Assembly (NCBI RefSeq): GCF_038900095.1
Contig: NZ_JBBMQQ010000006.1
Span: 124,001-188,000, forward strand
Source: Hoeflea sp038900095
Lineage (GTDB): Bacteria; Pseudomonadota; Alphaproteobacteria; Rhizobiales; Rhizobiaceae
DNA length: 64,000 nucleotides
Direction of reading: 5' to 3'
A program made the translations under genes and the position numbers. This document shows, one piece after another, positions 8,366 to 17,357 of this stretch (position 1 is its first letter; each line of letters starts with the position of its first letter). A model generated the notes under the pieces. The model did no database searches, was not told the DNA's origin, and worked only from the letters and a program-made list of their open reading frames with translations.

Positions 8366-8776
8366 ATGAATGACATGACTGACACCAGCGTCGACCATGA
8401 TGAAGCGGTCTACAGGATCGGCGACCTGGCCGAAGAATTCGGCGTCACGCTCAGGACCTTGCGATTTTACGAAGACAAGGGCCTGCTCAAACCGACGCGG
8501 GTCGGGGTTACGCGGCTCTTCTCGAAACGCGACCGGGCCCGGCTCAAGCTGATCCTCCTGGGCAAGCGGGTCGGGTTTTCGCTGAACGAGGTCAAGCGGA
8601 TGATCGACCTGTATGATCCACGGGGCAAGAATGTCACCCAGCTCAAGGTCGCCTTGTCGAAGGGCGAGGCGCAGATGCGGGTGCTTGAGGAACAGCGTGC
8701 CACCATCAACACCGCGATCGAAGAACTTGAACGGACCATTTCAGTGGTTCGCGAGATGCTGGCCGAATCAGAATAG
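8366..8776 (+). CDS. MerR family transcriptional regulator, probable fatty-acid/acyl-CoA catabolism regulator
   Basis: A 136-residue MerR protein: winged helix-turn-helix at about 15-50 (YRIGDLAEEFGV and TLRFYEDKGLL), then a long dimerisation helix (about 93-130). It has no cysteine, so metal or redox sensing of the MerR/SoxR kind is unlikely. It stands directly before a beta-oxidation operon transcribed in the same direction. From memory, LiuR-type MerR proteins control branched-chain amino acid or fatty acid breakdown and bind ACGT-containing palindromes. Such a palindrome lies before the next operon and another before fadD. The start at ATG 8366 gives the family's usual N-terminus; an in-frame GTG at 8309 would overlap the likely promoter. 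The name LiuR is not applied because the effector is unknown. Confidence 0.8.
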   Translation: MNDMTDTSVDHDEAVYRIGDLAEEFGVTLRTLRFYEDKGLLKPTRVGVTRLFSKRDRARLKLILLGKRVGFSLNEVKRMIDLYDPRGKNVTQLKVALSKGEAQMRVLEEQRATINTAIEELERTISVVREMLAESE

Positions 8777-8809
8777 CTGCGATCCGGCAGGCATTTACCT
8801 GACGACAAC

Positions 8810-8831
8810 CCGCCCAAGAGGCGGTTTTTTT
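8810..8831 (+). terminator. Rho-independent terminator of the MerR gene
   Basis: CCGCC-CAAGA-GGCGG at 8810-8824 followed by seven T. It separates the MerR gene from the beta-oxidation operon, so the latter has its own promoter in the 341-bp gap. Confidence 0.85.
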
Positions 8832-9018
8832 GTTGCGCAGCGCGTTGGCCGCCCCGCTTCAAAGTGCCACAACCCCTTTTTTCCGACATCGCCAAGATTA
8901 CATTTTCGCTTACACAGCTTGATGTTTTTTCGTTTTTTTGCGCGCCCCGCCTCGAAAAAACACTGGTTTTTAAGAGATTTTGGGATCAGGATGCTGTTGC
9001 TGACCCAATGAGCTCCAT

Positions 9019-9050
9019 TTTTGACGTTTACGCAAACGTCAAAATTTAGT
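9019..9050 (+). promoter_or_regulatory. Palindromic operator and promoter of the beta-oxidation operon
   Basis: A perfect inverted repeat with 11-bp arms (9019-9029 and 9034-9044, arms TTTTGACGTTT and AAACGTCAAAA) and the centre ACGC. It overlaps a possible -35 (TTGACG, 9021-9026) and fills the 18-bp spacer to a possible -10 (TTTAGT, 9045-9050). MerR-family regulators typically bind in just this position. The fadD upstream region has a shorter version at 48853-48870. The operon start codon is at 9118. Binding by the adjacent MerR protein is inference. Confidence 0.65.
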
Positions 9051-9117
9051 AAGCAGCGACACGAGGATCGCCGGGCTATTGTGCCTGCGGCGACGAAACT
9101 ACAAGGGATGAGGATCC

Positions 9118-10914
9118 ATGCCAGTCTTCAAGGCGCCGGTCGATGATACGCTTTTCATTCTCAACGATGTGCTCGGCTATGAGCGCTACATGAATCTGCC
9201 GGGATTTGCGGATGCAAGTCCGGACATCGTCGAGGCCATCCTTCAGGAAGGCGCGCGCATTTCCGAAGAAGTGCTGTTTCCGCTCAACCAGGTCGGTGAC
9301 CAGGAAGGCTGCACCCGGCATGACGACGCGACAGTGTCGACGCCGAAGGGCTTCAAGCAGGCCTACAAGCAGTACTGCGAAGGCGGCTGGCTCGGTCTGG
9401 CAGCATCCCCCGAATATGGCGGCCAGGGCCTTCCCTACGCGCTGCACACCGCCGTTTCCGAATACATGATCTCGGCCAACCTGTCGCTGATGATGTATCC
9501 CGGCCTGACGCAGGGCGCTGTGGCCGCGATCCACGAACACGGCTCGGACGAGCAGAAGGCCAAATTCCTTCCCAAGATGATCGAAGGTATCTGGACCGGC
9601 ACCATGAACCTGACCGAGCCGCATTGCGGTACGGATCTGGGTCTGTTGCGCACCAAGGCCGTGCCACAGGCAGACGGCAGCTACAAGATTTCCGGCCAGA
9701 AGATTTTCATCTCCGCCGGCGAACATGACATGTCCGACAACATCATCCATCTGGTTCTGGCCCGCATCGAGGGCGCTCCGGAAGGGGTGAAGGGCATCTC
9801 GCTGTTCATCGTTCCCAAGTTCATGGTTGGCGACGACGGCTCGCTGGGTGAGCGCAACCCGGTGACCTGCGGCTCTCTCGAAGAGAAGATGGGCATCCAC
9901 GGCAACGCCACCTGCGTGATGAATTACGATGAAGCCACCGGCTATCTGATCGGCACCGAAAATGCCGGCCTGAAGGCAATGTTCGTGATGATGAACGAGG
10001 CCCGCCTCGGCGTCGGCCTGCAGGGCCAGGCGATGGGCGAGATCGCCTATCAGAATGCCGTTGCCTATGCGCGCGAGCGGCTGCAGGGACGGTCGCTGTC
10101 CGGTCCCAAGTTCCCGGACAAGAAGGCCGATCCGATCATCGTCCACCCCGACGTGCGCCGCACGCTGATGACCATCCGCGCCTTCAATGAAGCCGGACGC
10201 GCCTTCATGCTGTGGACCGCGCTCAAATCCGATGTCGCCCACAAGTCCGACGTCGAAAGCGATGTCCAGCAAGCCGATGACCTGCTGACGCTGGTCACCC
10301 CGGTGGTCAAGGGCGTGCTCACCGACAAGGGCTTTGACCATGCGGTGATGGCACAGCAGATGTTCGGCGGCCACGGCTACATCGAGGAATGGGGCATGAG
10401 CCAGTATGTCCGCGATGCCCGTATCGCCATGATCTACGAAGGCGCCAACGGTATCCAGGCACTCGACCTGGTGGGCCGCAAGCTCGGCCAGAACGGCGGC
10501 CGCGCCGTCATGGCCTTCTTCAAGGAAGTCGGTGATTTCTGCGAGGAGAACCGCGAAAACGAAGAGCTGGCGCTCTACACCAAGGGCTTGAAGAAGGGGC
10601 TGAACGACCTGCAGGCCTCGACCATGTGGCTGATGCAGAACGCCATGGCAAAGCCGGACAATGCCGGAGCGGCATCAACCGACTACATGCATCTCTTCGG
10701 GCTTGTTGCGCTCGGCTACATGTGGGCGCTGATGGCCAAGGCAGCGGTTGAAAAGCGCGATGCCGGCGCGGATGGCAAGGAAGAGTTCCTCGCCTCCAAG
10801 CTGCTGGTCGGCAAGTTCTACATGGAACGCATCATGCCGGAGACTTCGCTGCGCAAGACCCGCATCGAGACCGGTGCCGACACCATGATGGAACTGGCCG
10901 AAGAGGCATTTTAA
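9118..10914 (+). CDS. Acyl-CoA dehydrogenase with C-terminal extension (FadE-like, 598 aa)
   Basis: An FAD-dependent acyl-CoA dehydrogenase that oxidises acyl-CoA to trans-2-enoyl-CoA, first step of beta-oxidation. At 598 residues it is about 200 longer than the classical enzymes and matches the bacterial group with an acyl-CoA dehydrogenase C-terminal domain. Visible motifs are the FAD/substrate-binding segment with TEPHCGTDLG near 168 and the catalytic Glu441 in IYEGANGIQ, the position used by medium-chain enzymes. AAGGG at 9103-9107 and AGGA at 9111-9114 precede the ATG. It is the first gene of an operon with a second dehydrogenase, a GST, a thiolase and a hydratase/dehydrogenase, all on the plus strand with short gaps. 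Chain-length preference is unknown. Confidence 0.88.
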   Translation: MPVFKAPVDDTLFILNDVLGYERYMNLPGFADASPDIVEAILQEGARISEEVLFPLNQVGDQEGCTRHDDATVSTPKGFKQAYKQYCEGGWLGLAASPEYGGQGLPYALHTAVSEYMISANLSLMMYPGLTQGAVAAIHEHGSDEQKAKFLPKMIEGIWTGTMNLTEPHCGTDLGLLRTKAVPQADGSYKISGQKIFISAGEHDMSDNIIHLVLARIEGAPEGVKGISLFIVPKFMVGDDGSLGERNPVTCGSLEEKMGIHGNATCVMNYDEATGYLIGTENAGLKAMFVMMNEARLGVGLQGQAMGEIAYQNAVAYARERLQGRSLSGPKFPDKKADPIIVHPDVRRTLMTIRAFNEAGRAFMLWTALKSDVAHKSDVESDVQQADDLLTLVTPVVKGVLTDKGFDHAVMAQQMFGGHGYIEEWGMSQYVRDARIAMIYEGANGIQALDLVGRKLGQNGGRAVMAFFKEVGDFCEENRENEELALYTKGLKKGLNDLQASTMWLMQNAMAKPDNAGAASTDYMHLFGLVALGYMWALMAKAAVEKRDAGADGKEEFLASKLLVGKFYMERIMPETSLRKTRIETGADTMMELAEEAF

Positions 10915-10989
10915 GCGGCAATCCGCGGCTTGAATTGAAAATATCGGCGGGCGCGTTCATTCGCCCGCCCGGAGGTTCAGGAGGAAGAC

Positions 10990-12162
10990 ATGGCGACATT
11001 GCCATCAGAAGTGCTTGGCGTACCCCGTCCGGACTGGATGGAAGATGATGTCGCCATGCTCGAGGACATGGCCAGCCGCTGGCTGGAAGCCGAAGTTGTC
11101 CCGCATTACGACCGCTACGAGAAACAGGAAATGGTCGACCGCAGCGCCTGGGAAGGCGCAGGTGCCGCCGGCCTGCTCTGCGCCTCGATGCCGGAAGAAT
11201 ATGGCGGTTCGGGCGGCACCTACGCTCACGAGGCAGCGATCATCGAAGCGCTTGGCCGTACCGGCACCGACGGTTTCGGCATCGCTCTGCACAACGCCAT
11301 CGTCGCCCCCTACATCCTGCATTTCGGTTCGGAAGAACAGAAGCGGAAGTGGTTGCCGAAAATGGCCACGGGCGAAATGATCGGCGCCATCGCCATGACA
11401 GAGCCCGGCGCCGGTTCGGACCTACAGGGCATCAAGACGACGGCAAAAAAAGATGACAATCACTATGTCATCAACGGCTCGAAGACATTCATCACCAACG
11501 GCCAGCATGCCAACCTGATCATCGTGGTGACCAAGACCGATCCGTCGAAGGGCGCCAAGGGCACCTCGCTGATGGTGGTCGAGACCGACGAGGTCGAAGG
11601 TTTCCGCCGCGGCCGCAATCTCGACAAGGTCGGACTCAAGAGCAACGACACATCCGAACTGTTCTTCGACGACGTGCGGATTCCGACCGCCAACATGCTC
11701 GGCACCGAGGAAGGCCAGGGCTTTGCCCAGCTGATGACGGAATTGCCGCAGGAACGGTTGCTGATTGCCAACCAGGCGATCTCGATGATCGAACGGGCGC
11801 TGGCGATCACCATCGATTACGTCAAGGAACGCAAGGCGTTCGGCAAGGCCGTGATCGAATTCCAGAACACCCAGTTCAAGCTGGCGGAACTGAAATCCGA
11901 AGCAACGATGGCGCGGGTGTTCGTCAATCATTGCGTCGGCGAACATCTGAAGGGCCAGCTCAGCTCGACCACCGCCTCGATGGCCAAGTACCTGACCACC
12001 GACCTGCAGTGCAAGGTGGCGGACGAATGCGTGCAGCTGCATGGCGGCTACGGCTACATGAACGAGTACCCGGTGGCGCGCATGTTCCGCGATGCCCGGG
12101 TGCAGCGGATATACGGCGGTACCAACGAGATCATGAAACTGCTGATCGCACGGAGCTTGTGA
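10990..12162 (+). CDS. Acyl-CoA dehydrogenase, long-chain (LCAD)-like, 390 aa
   Basis: A standard-length acyl-CoA dehydrogenase. The C-terminal segment reads YGGTNEIMK, so the YEG-type catalytic Glu is absent. The motif LPQERLL instead places Glu255 where mammalian LCAD and isovaleryl-CoA dehydrogenase carry their catalytic base, and the surrounding sequence (KERKAFGK, CVQLHGGYGYM) also resembles LCAD. It has the FAD-binding TEPGAGSDLQGI. It follows the first dehydrogenase by 75 bp, and the next start codon is 4 bp beyond its stop. Having two enzymes with different active-site geometry in one operon suggests complementary substrate ranges, for example straight versus long or branched acyl chains. 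Confidence 0.87.
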   Translation: MATLPSEVLGVPRPDWMEDDVAMLEDMASRWLEAEVVPHYDRYEKQEMVDRSAWEGAGAAGLLCASMPEEYGGSGGTYAHEAAIIEALGRTGTDGFGIALHNAIVAPYILHFGSEEQKRKWLPKMATGEMIGAIAMTEPGAGSDLQGIKTTAKKDDNHYVINGSKTFITNGQHANLIIVVTKTDPSKGAKGTSLMVVETDEVEGFRRGRNLDKVGLKSNDTSELFFDDVRIPTANMLGTEEGQGFAQLMTELPQERLLIANQAISMIERALAITIDYVKERKAFGKAVIEFQNTQFKLAELKSEATMARVFVNHCVGEHLKGQLSSTTASMAKYLTTDLQCKVADECVQLHGGYGYMNEYPVARMFRDARVQRIYGGTNEIMKLLIARSL

Positions 12163-12166
12163 ACCC

Positions 12167-12820
12167 ATGACCGAATTCACGCTTGATTGCTTTCTGGAGA
12201 GCGGCAACGCCTACAAGGTGGCGCTGATGCTCGAGCTTGCCGGCGCTGACTGGGCGCCGCGCCGTGTCGCCTTCTTTACCGGCCAGACGCGCTCGCCGGA
12301 ATTCCGGGAGCTGAACGTGATGGGCGAAGTCCCGGTCCTGACCCACCACAGGCCGGACGGCGATGTGGTGTTGAGCCAGTCCGGCGCCATCCTTGACTAC
12401 CTGTCACGGGAACTCGATCGTTTCGGCCCCGCAAACGAGGCGGAACGCCGGGAAATCCTGCGCTGGCTGCTGTGGGACAACCACAAGCTGACCAGCTATG
12501 TGGCGACCTACCGCTTCATGAGCGTTTTCCAGAAAAAGACCGACGATCCCGTCACACAATTCTTCCAGGCCCGCATGGTCAATGCCTGGAAGGTGCTGGA
12601 AGCGCATCTCGATGGCCGCGACTTTGTCGCCACCGGCCACCCGACAATCGCAGACCTGTCGATCTGCGGCTACCTGTTCTGGCCCGACCAGATCGGCATG
12701 GACCTGAACGCCTACCCCAACATTGCCGCCTGGCTGGACCGCATCGCCGCCCTGCCCGGCTACAAGAGACCTGAAGAGTTGATGCCAAGCGGGATGGACC
12801 CCGCGACCGCAACCGCCTGA
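12167..12820 (+). CDS. Glutathione S-transferase family protein
   Basis: A 217-residue GST-like protein: N-terminal thioredoxin-like domain (about 1-80, with the cis-Pro segment GEVPVL and the glutathione-binding S-Q-S-G-A-I) and an all-helical C-terminal domain (about 90-205). It begins 4 bp after the upstream dehydrogenase and is followed 31 bp later by the thiolase gene, so it is part of the beta-oxidation operon. Its role there is not known; removal of reactive enoyl or peroxidised acyl products is a reasonable guess. Operons of this order recur in Rhizobiales, which suggests a functional rather than chance link. Confidence 0.82.
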   Translation: MTEFTLDCFLESGNAYKVALMLELAGADWAPRRVAFFTGQTRSPEFRELNVMGEVPVLTHHRPDGDVVLSQSGAILDYLSRELDRFGPANEAERREILRWLLWDNHKLTSYVATYRFMSVFQKKTDDPVTQFFQARMVNAWKVLEAHLDGRDFVATGHPTIADLSICGYLFWPDQIGMDLNAYPNIAAWLDRIAALPGYKRPEELMPSGMDPATATA

Positions 12821-12851
12821 CCCGAACACGAAAACCCTGGAGATCACCGCA

Positions 12852-14060
12852 ATGGTTGATGTATTTGTCTACGATCACGTCCGCACCCCGCGGGGCCGCG
12901 GCAAGAAAGACGGCAGCCTGCACGAAGTGCCGTCAGTGCGGCTTGCCTCGCACATGCTCGAAGCCCTGCGCGACCGCAATGGACTGGACACCAGCAAGGT
13001 CGACGACATCATCATGGGCTGCGTCGATGCCATCGGCGAAGCCGGTGGTGACATTGCACGGGCGGCGACCTTTGAAGCCGGCTACGCCACCGAGGCACCC
13101 GGGATCCAGATCAACCGTTTCTGTGCCTCCGGCCTCGACGCGATCAACCTCGCATCCGGCAAGATTGCCTATGGCTCCGATGACATCGTCATTGCAGGCG
13201 GCGTGGAATCGATGTCACGCATCGGCATCGGCGCACAGGGCGGCGCCTGGTTCATGGATCCTTCGGTCAACATCCCGGCCTACTTCATGCCGCAGGGCGT
13301 TTCAGCCGACCTGATCGCCACCAAATACGGCTTCACCCGCGACGACGTCGACGCCTATGCGGTGGAAAGCCAGAAGCGTGCGGCGCATGCATGGGAGCAG
13401 GGCTATTTCAAGAAGTCCGTCGTCCCGGTCAAGGACATCAACGGCCTGACCATTCTCGACCGTGACGAGCACATGCGGCCCGGTACCGACATGCAGACGC
13501 TGGCAAGCCTCAATGCCTCGTTCGGCATGATTGCCGAGATGGGTGGCTTTTCCGCCGTCGCCATCCAGGCGCATCCGGAAGTCGAAAGCATCAACCACAT
13601 TCACCATGCCGGCAACTCGTCGGGCATCGTTGACGGTGCCAGCCTGGTGCTGCTTGGCTCCAAGCGCGGCGGCAAGACAATGGGCCTCGAGCCACGCGCC
13701 AAGATCCGCGCCTTCGCCAATATCGGCTCCGATCCCGCGATGATGCTGACCGGCCCGGTTGACGTGACCGAGAAACTTCTCAAGCGCGCCAAGATGAAGA
13801 TCGAGGACATTGATCTGTTCGAGCTCAACGAGGCCTTCGCCTCGGTGGTGCTGCGCTTCCAGCAGGCCTTCGACATTCCGTCCGACAAGATCAACGTCAA
13901 TGGCGGGGCGATTGCCATGGGTCACCCGCTGGGTGCTACCGGCGCAATGATCCTGGGCACCGTGCTTGATGAACTCGAGCGCCGTGATCTCAACACCGCC
14001 CTTGTGACGCTGTGCATCGGCGCGGGCATGGGCACCGCGACGATCATCGAACGCGTCTGA
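12852..14060 (+). CDS. fadA: Acetyl-CoA C-acyltransferase (thiolase, FadA-type)
   Basis: A 402-residue thiolase that splits 3-ketoacyl-CoA with CoA to acetyl-CoA and a shortened acyl-CoA, the last beta-oxidation step. The catalytic residues are visible: nucleophile Cys91 (NRFCASGLDAI), His358 in MGHPLGATGA and Cys388 in CIGAGMG. The position 16 bp ahead of the fused hydratase/dehydrogenase gene makes it the FadA partner of a FadB/FadJ-type complex rather than a biosynthetic thiolase. A biosynthetic acetyl-CoA acetyltransferase (PhaA-like) cannot be fully excluded from sequence, but context argues against it. Confidence 0.88.
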   Translation: MVDVFVYDHVRTPRGRGKKDGSLHEVPSVRLASHMLEALRDRNGLDTSKVDDIIMGCVDAIGEAGGDIARAATFEAGYATEAPGIQINRFCASGLDAINLASGKIAYGSDDIVIAGGVESMSRIGIGAQGGAWFMDPSVNIPAYFMPQGVSADLIATKYGFTRDDVDAYAVESQKRAAHAWEQGYFKKSVVPVKDINGLTILDRDEHMRPGTDMQTLASLNASFGMIAEMGGFSAVAIQAHPEVESINHIHHAGNSSGIVDGASLVLLGSKRGGKTMGLEPRAKIRAFANIGSDPAMMLTGPVDVTEKLLKRAKMKIEDIDLFELNEAFASVVLRFQQAFDIPSDKINVNGGAIAMGHPLGATGAMILGTVLDELERRDLNTALVTLCIGAGMGTATIIERV

Positions 14061-14076
14061 TACCGGGAGAAGAACA

Positions 14077-16290
14077 ATGAGCAATGAAATTTACACAGTA
14101 GACGTCGACAGCGACGGCATCGCGCTTGTCACCTGGGACATGACGGACCGTTCGATGAACGTGTTCACGCAGGCAGCACTTGAACAGCTCGATGCGCTGG
14201 TCGACCGGTTCGTCGCCGATGACGCGGTCAAGGGCGTCGTGTTCACCTCCGGCAAATCGACCTTTTCCGGCGGTGCAGACCTGACCATGATGAAGACCAT
14301 GCTGGCCGGCATGGCGGAAGAGAAACGCAACAACCCGGAAAAAGCCCAGCAGATGCTGTTCGAACAGGTGGGCCGGATGAGCTGGCTCTACCGCAAGATC
14401 GAAACCTGCGGCAAGCCGTGGGTCTCGGCGATCAACGGCGTGTGCATGGGCGGCGCGTTCGAGCTGTCGCTGGCCTGTCACGGCCGCGTTGCCGCGGATT
14501 CGCCATCGGTCAAGATGGCGCTGCCCGAGGTCAAGGTCGGCATCTTTCCTGGCGCCGGCGGCACCCAGCGCGTGCCGCGCCTGACCAATGCCCAGGACGC
14601 GCTTCAGATGATGACCACCGGACAGTCGCTGACGCCGGCAAAGGCCAAGGCAATGGGCCTGATCCACGAGGTTGTCGAACCCAAGAAGCTGATTTCCGCC
14701 GCCAAGGCGATGATCAAGAACGGCCTGTCGCCGGTCGCTCCCTGGGACGTCAAGGGCTTCAAGCTGCCCGGCGGCAAGGTCTGGTCGCCTCAGGGTGCAC
14801 AGCTGTGGCCTGCAGCATCAGCCATCCTGCGGCGTGAAACGCAGGACAACTATCCGGCCGCCAAGGCGATCCTGCAGAGCGTTTTTGAAGGCCTGCAGGT
14901 GCCGATCGACACCGGTCTTCGGATCGAGCAGCGCTATTTCAGCCATATCCTGCAGACCCCTGAAGCCCAGTCGATGATCCGCTCGCTGTTCGTCTCGCTG
15001 CAGGAGATCAACAAGGGCGCACGCCGTCCCGAAGGCATCAAGCCGACCAAGTTCCGCAAGATCGGCGTTGTCGGCGCCGGCTTCATGGGCGCGGGCATTG
15101 CCTATGTGACGGCCAAGGCCGGCATTCCAGTGGTGCTGATCGACCGCGATGTTGCCGCGGCTGAGAAGGGCAAGGCCTATTCGGAAGACCTGGTCAAAAA
15201 GGGTATCCAGAAGGGCAAGACCACCAAGGAAGATGGTGACAAGCTGCTGTCGCTGATCACCACTTCGGCCGATCACGCCGATCTGGCCGATGCGGATCTG
15301 GTAATTGAAGCCGTGTTCGAGGATCGCGACGTCAAGAAGGCGGTGACCGAATCGATCGAGGCGCAGATCCGGCCAACCACGGTCTATGCATCGAACACCT
15401 CGACGCTGCCGATCACCGGCCTTGCGAAGAACTCGAAGCGTCCGAAAAACTTCATCGGCATCCACTTCTTCTCGCCTGTCGACAAGATGCTGCTGGTCGA
15501 AATCATTCTCGGCCGCAAGACCTCGGACAAGGCGCTGGCCGTGGCGCTCGACTATGTTGCCGCGATCAAGAAGACCCCGATCGTGGTCAACGACACGCGC
15601 GGCTTCTTCGTCAACCGTTGCGTGCTTCGCTACATGAATGAGAGCTACAACATGCTCGTCGAGGGCGTACCGCCGGCGATGATCGAGAATGCCGCCAAAA
15701 TGGCAGGCATGCCGGTTGGCCCGCTGGCGCTGAACGACGAGGTCGCCATCGACCTGTCGCTGAAGATCGTGCGCGCCACCATCGCCGATCTTGGCGAGAA
15801 GGCCGTCGACCCACGGCACCTGGCTCTGATCGAGCGGATGGTCGAAAAGGAAGGCCGTCTTGGCCGCAAGAACAGCAAGGGTTTCTACGACTACCCGGCC
15901 AAGCCTGCCAAGAAGCATCTCTGGCCGGAACTGAAGACGCTGTATCCGCAGCAGGATCCTGCCAAGGTCGACGTCAAGGAGTTGCAGAACCGCTATCTCG
16001 CGGCGATTGCGCTGGAAGCCGCCCGCACGGTGGAAGAAGGCATTGTCACCGATCCGCGCGAAGCCGATCTCGGCACCATCCTCGGCTTCGGGTTTGCGCC
16101 CTACACCGGCGGTGCGCTGAGCTACATCGACACCATGGGCGCCAAGGCGTTCGTCGACATGTGCAAGGTGCTGGCCCGCAAGTACGGCAAGCAGTTCAAG
16201 GCACCGAAGCTTCTGGTCGAGATGGCCGAGAAGGGCGAAACCTTCTACGGCCGGTTCAACCCCTATCGCGAGGACAAGGCCGCCGCCTGA
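14077..16290 (+). CDS. fadJ: Fused enoyl-CoA hydratase/3-hydroxyacyl-CoA dehydrogenase (FadB/FadJ type)
   Basis: A 737-residue bifunctional enzyme. The N-terminal crotonase domain (about 1-300) has an oxyanion-hole region and both catalytic glutamate segments (GGAFELSLAC and LPEVKVGIFPGAGG). The C-terminal domain has the NAD-binding GAGFMG at 333-338 and catalytic His463 (GIHFFSP), followed by two helical dehydrogenase C-terminal domains. It hydrates enoyl-CoA and oxidises the 3-hydroxy product. It is the last gene of the beta-oxidation operon and is followed by a strong terminator. The symbol is by type; FadB and FadJ are not separable here without alignment. Confidence 0.88.
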   Translation: MSNEIYTVDVDSDGIALVTWDMTDRSMNVFTQAALEQLDALVDRFVADDAVKGVVFTSGKSTFSGGADLTMMKTMLAGMAEEKRNNPEKAQQMLFEQVGRMSWLYRKIETCGKPWVSAINGVCMGGAFELSLACHGRVAADSPSVKMALPEVKVGIFPGAGGTQRVPRLTNAQDALQMMTTGQSLTPAKAKAMGLIHEVVEPKKLISAAKAMIKNGLSPVAPWDVKGFKLPGGKVWSPQGAQLWPAASAILRRETQDNYPAAKAILQSVFEGLQVPIDTGLRIEQRYFSHILQTPEAQSMIRSLFVSLQEINKGARRPEGIKPTKFRKIGVVGAGFMGAGIAYVTAKAGIPVVLIDRDVAAAEKGKAYSEDLVKKGIQKGKTTKEDGDKLLSLITTSADHADLADADLVIEAVFEDRDVKKAVTESIEAQIRPTTVYASNTSTLPITGLAKNSKRPKNFIGIHFFSPVDKMLLVEIILGRKTSDKALAVALDYVAAIKKTPIVVNDTRGFFVNRCVLRYMNESYNMLVEGVPPAMIENAAKMAGMPVGPLALNDEVAIDLSLKIVRATIADLGEKAVDPRHLALIERMVEKEGRLGRKNSKGFYDYPAKPAKKHLWPELKTLYPQQDPAKVDVKELQNRYLAAIALEAARTVEEGIVTDPREADLGTILGFGFAPYTGGALSYIDTMGAKAFVDMCKVLARKYGKQFKAPKLLVEMAEKGETFYGRFNPYREDKAAA

Positions 16291-16316
16291 TTGCGCAGCC
16301 ATTGTGACGATTTCTC

Positions 16317-16341
16317 AAACGGGCCTTCGGGCCCGTTTTTT
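16317..16341 (+). terminator. Rho-independent terminator of the beta-oxidation operon
   Basis: Perfect 9-bp stem AAACGGGCC/GGCCCGTTT with a TTCG tetraloop (16317-16338), followed by TTT and then ATT. The stable UUCG loop and T-run make this a textbook terminator. Confidence 0.92.
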
Positions 16342-16345
16342 ATTG

Positions 16346-17155
16346 TCAGGATTTGGTTGCCACCAGCGTGTAGCACAACGGCAATTGCGCCTCGTTGCCA
16401 ACATAGATGTCGTAGGCAACCTCGCGGTTGGAATGCGGGTATTCCTTGAGTTCGGCAATCTGCAGCCCGGCCCTGACGCAGCCGGTAACGACGTCACCCA
16501 TGGTGTGAAACTGCCACCAGGATGGTGGCGCCTTGCCGGCAACCGATCCGTCATAGACGATCTCATCATCGGTGATGAAGGGCTCGGCGCGGAAGTAGGA
16601 ATATGCCGGAGCATGCGGGTTTTCACCTTCCGGCTCGAACATGTCGAGGACGGGATGGGTCTCGTAAATGACCAGCCGTCCCCCGGGCGTCAGCAGCGAG
16701 GAGACCACCGCGAGGAAGCGGGGCAGATCCGGCATCCAGTTAAGCACCCCGATGGTGATCAATGCCAGATCGAAGCCCGCCGCGAGCGCATCGGGCAAGG
16801 CATAGACATTGGCACAGACAAAGCTTGCCTTGCCGCCATGGGGGGAAACCGCGCGCAATTCCCCGGCCTGGGCGATGAAGGCATCGGACTGGTCAATGCC
16901 GGTGGCGTGCTCAGCACCAAGAGCCAGCATCGACAGGGTTTCGCGGCCATTGTTGCAACCGACCTGCACGGCGCGAGCGCCCCTGACGCCGTTGCCGGCG
17001 AGAATGCTTGCCGCGACTGGATCGAAGGTCGAGAATGACGGATCGGCAAAGCCGGAAAGCTGCCGCTGCCATTCGTCGCTTTGCCGGTGGCGATGGGCTG
17101 ACGCATTCCAGGCAAGCCTGTTGGCCTTGGTTGCTGTGTCCGTGTCCCGTGTCAT
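16346..17155 (-). CDS. Class I SAM-dependent methyltransferase
   Basis: A 269-residue methyltransferase with a SAM-binding motif I-like segment (AVQVGCNNGRET, about 65-77), an acidic motif II residue (GIDQSD) and a post-motif (LALITIGVLNWMPDL, about 130) followed by LLTPGGRLVIYE, typical of class I enzymes. The substrate is not apparent. I chose the ATG at 17155 because AGGAG lies 9 nt upstream on the minus strand; an ATG at 17200 has no such site. The gene converges on the beta-oxidation operon and diverges from the isomerase gene at 17358, with about 200 bp between the two starts. Confidence 0.78.
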   Translation of the reverse strand: MTRDTDTATKANRLAWNASAHRHRQSDEWQRQLSGFADPSFSTFDPVAASILAGNGVRGARAVQVGCNNGRETLSMLALGAEHATGIDQSDAFIAQAGELRAVSPHGGKASFVCANVYALPDALAAGFDLALITIGVLNWMPDLPRFLAVVSSLLTPGGRLVIYETHPVLDMFEPEGENPHAPAYSYFRAEPFITDDEIVYDGSVAGKAPPSWWQFHTMGDVVTGCVRAGLQIAELKEYPHSNREVAYDIYVGNEAQLPLCYTLVATKS

Positions 17156-17357
17156 CGGCAAAAGCTCCTGATCAAGCGCCATTTCGAAATGCACATTCAA
17201 AATTCATGCGCGAACGGCCGCAAGGGCGCATGGATCGTTTCATGCTTGTAGCCAGATTATTAACTTCGGAGAAGCATGATAGAGGGTCAAGTTGCCCGGA
17301 GAGCCTTGCCGGACATCGGTGCTTCCGATACTGCCGGCAAAAAGGGAGGACCATCCA

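Noticed and set aside
14818..16302. Open frame of about 494 codons opposite the fused hydratase/dehydrogenase
   Set aside because: Same reason: mirror of a strongly biased coding sequence, no recognisable domain.
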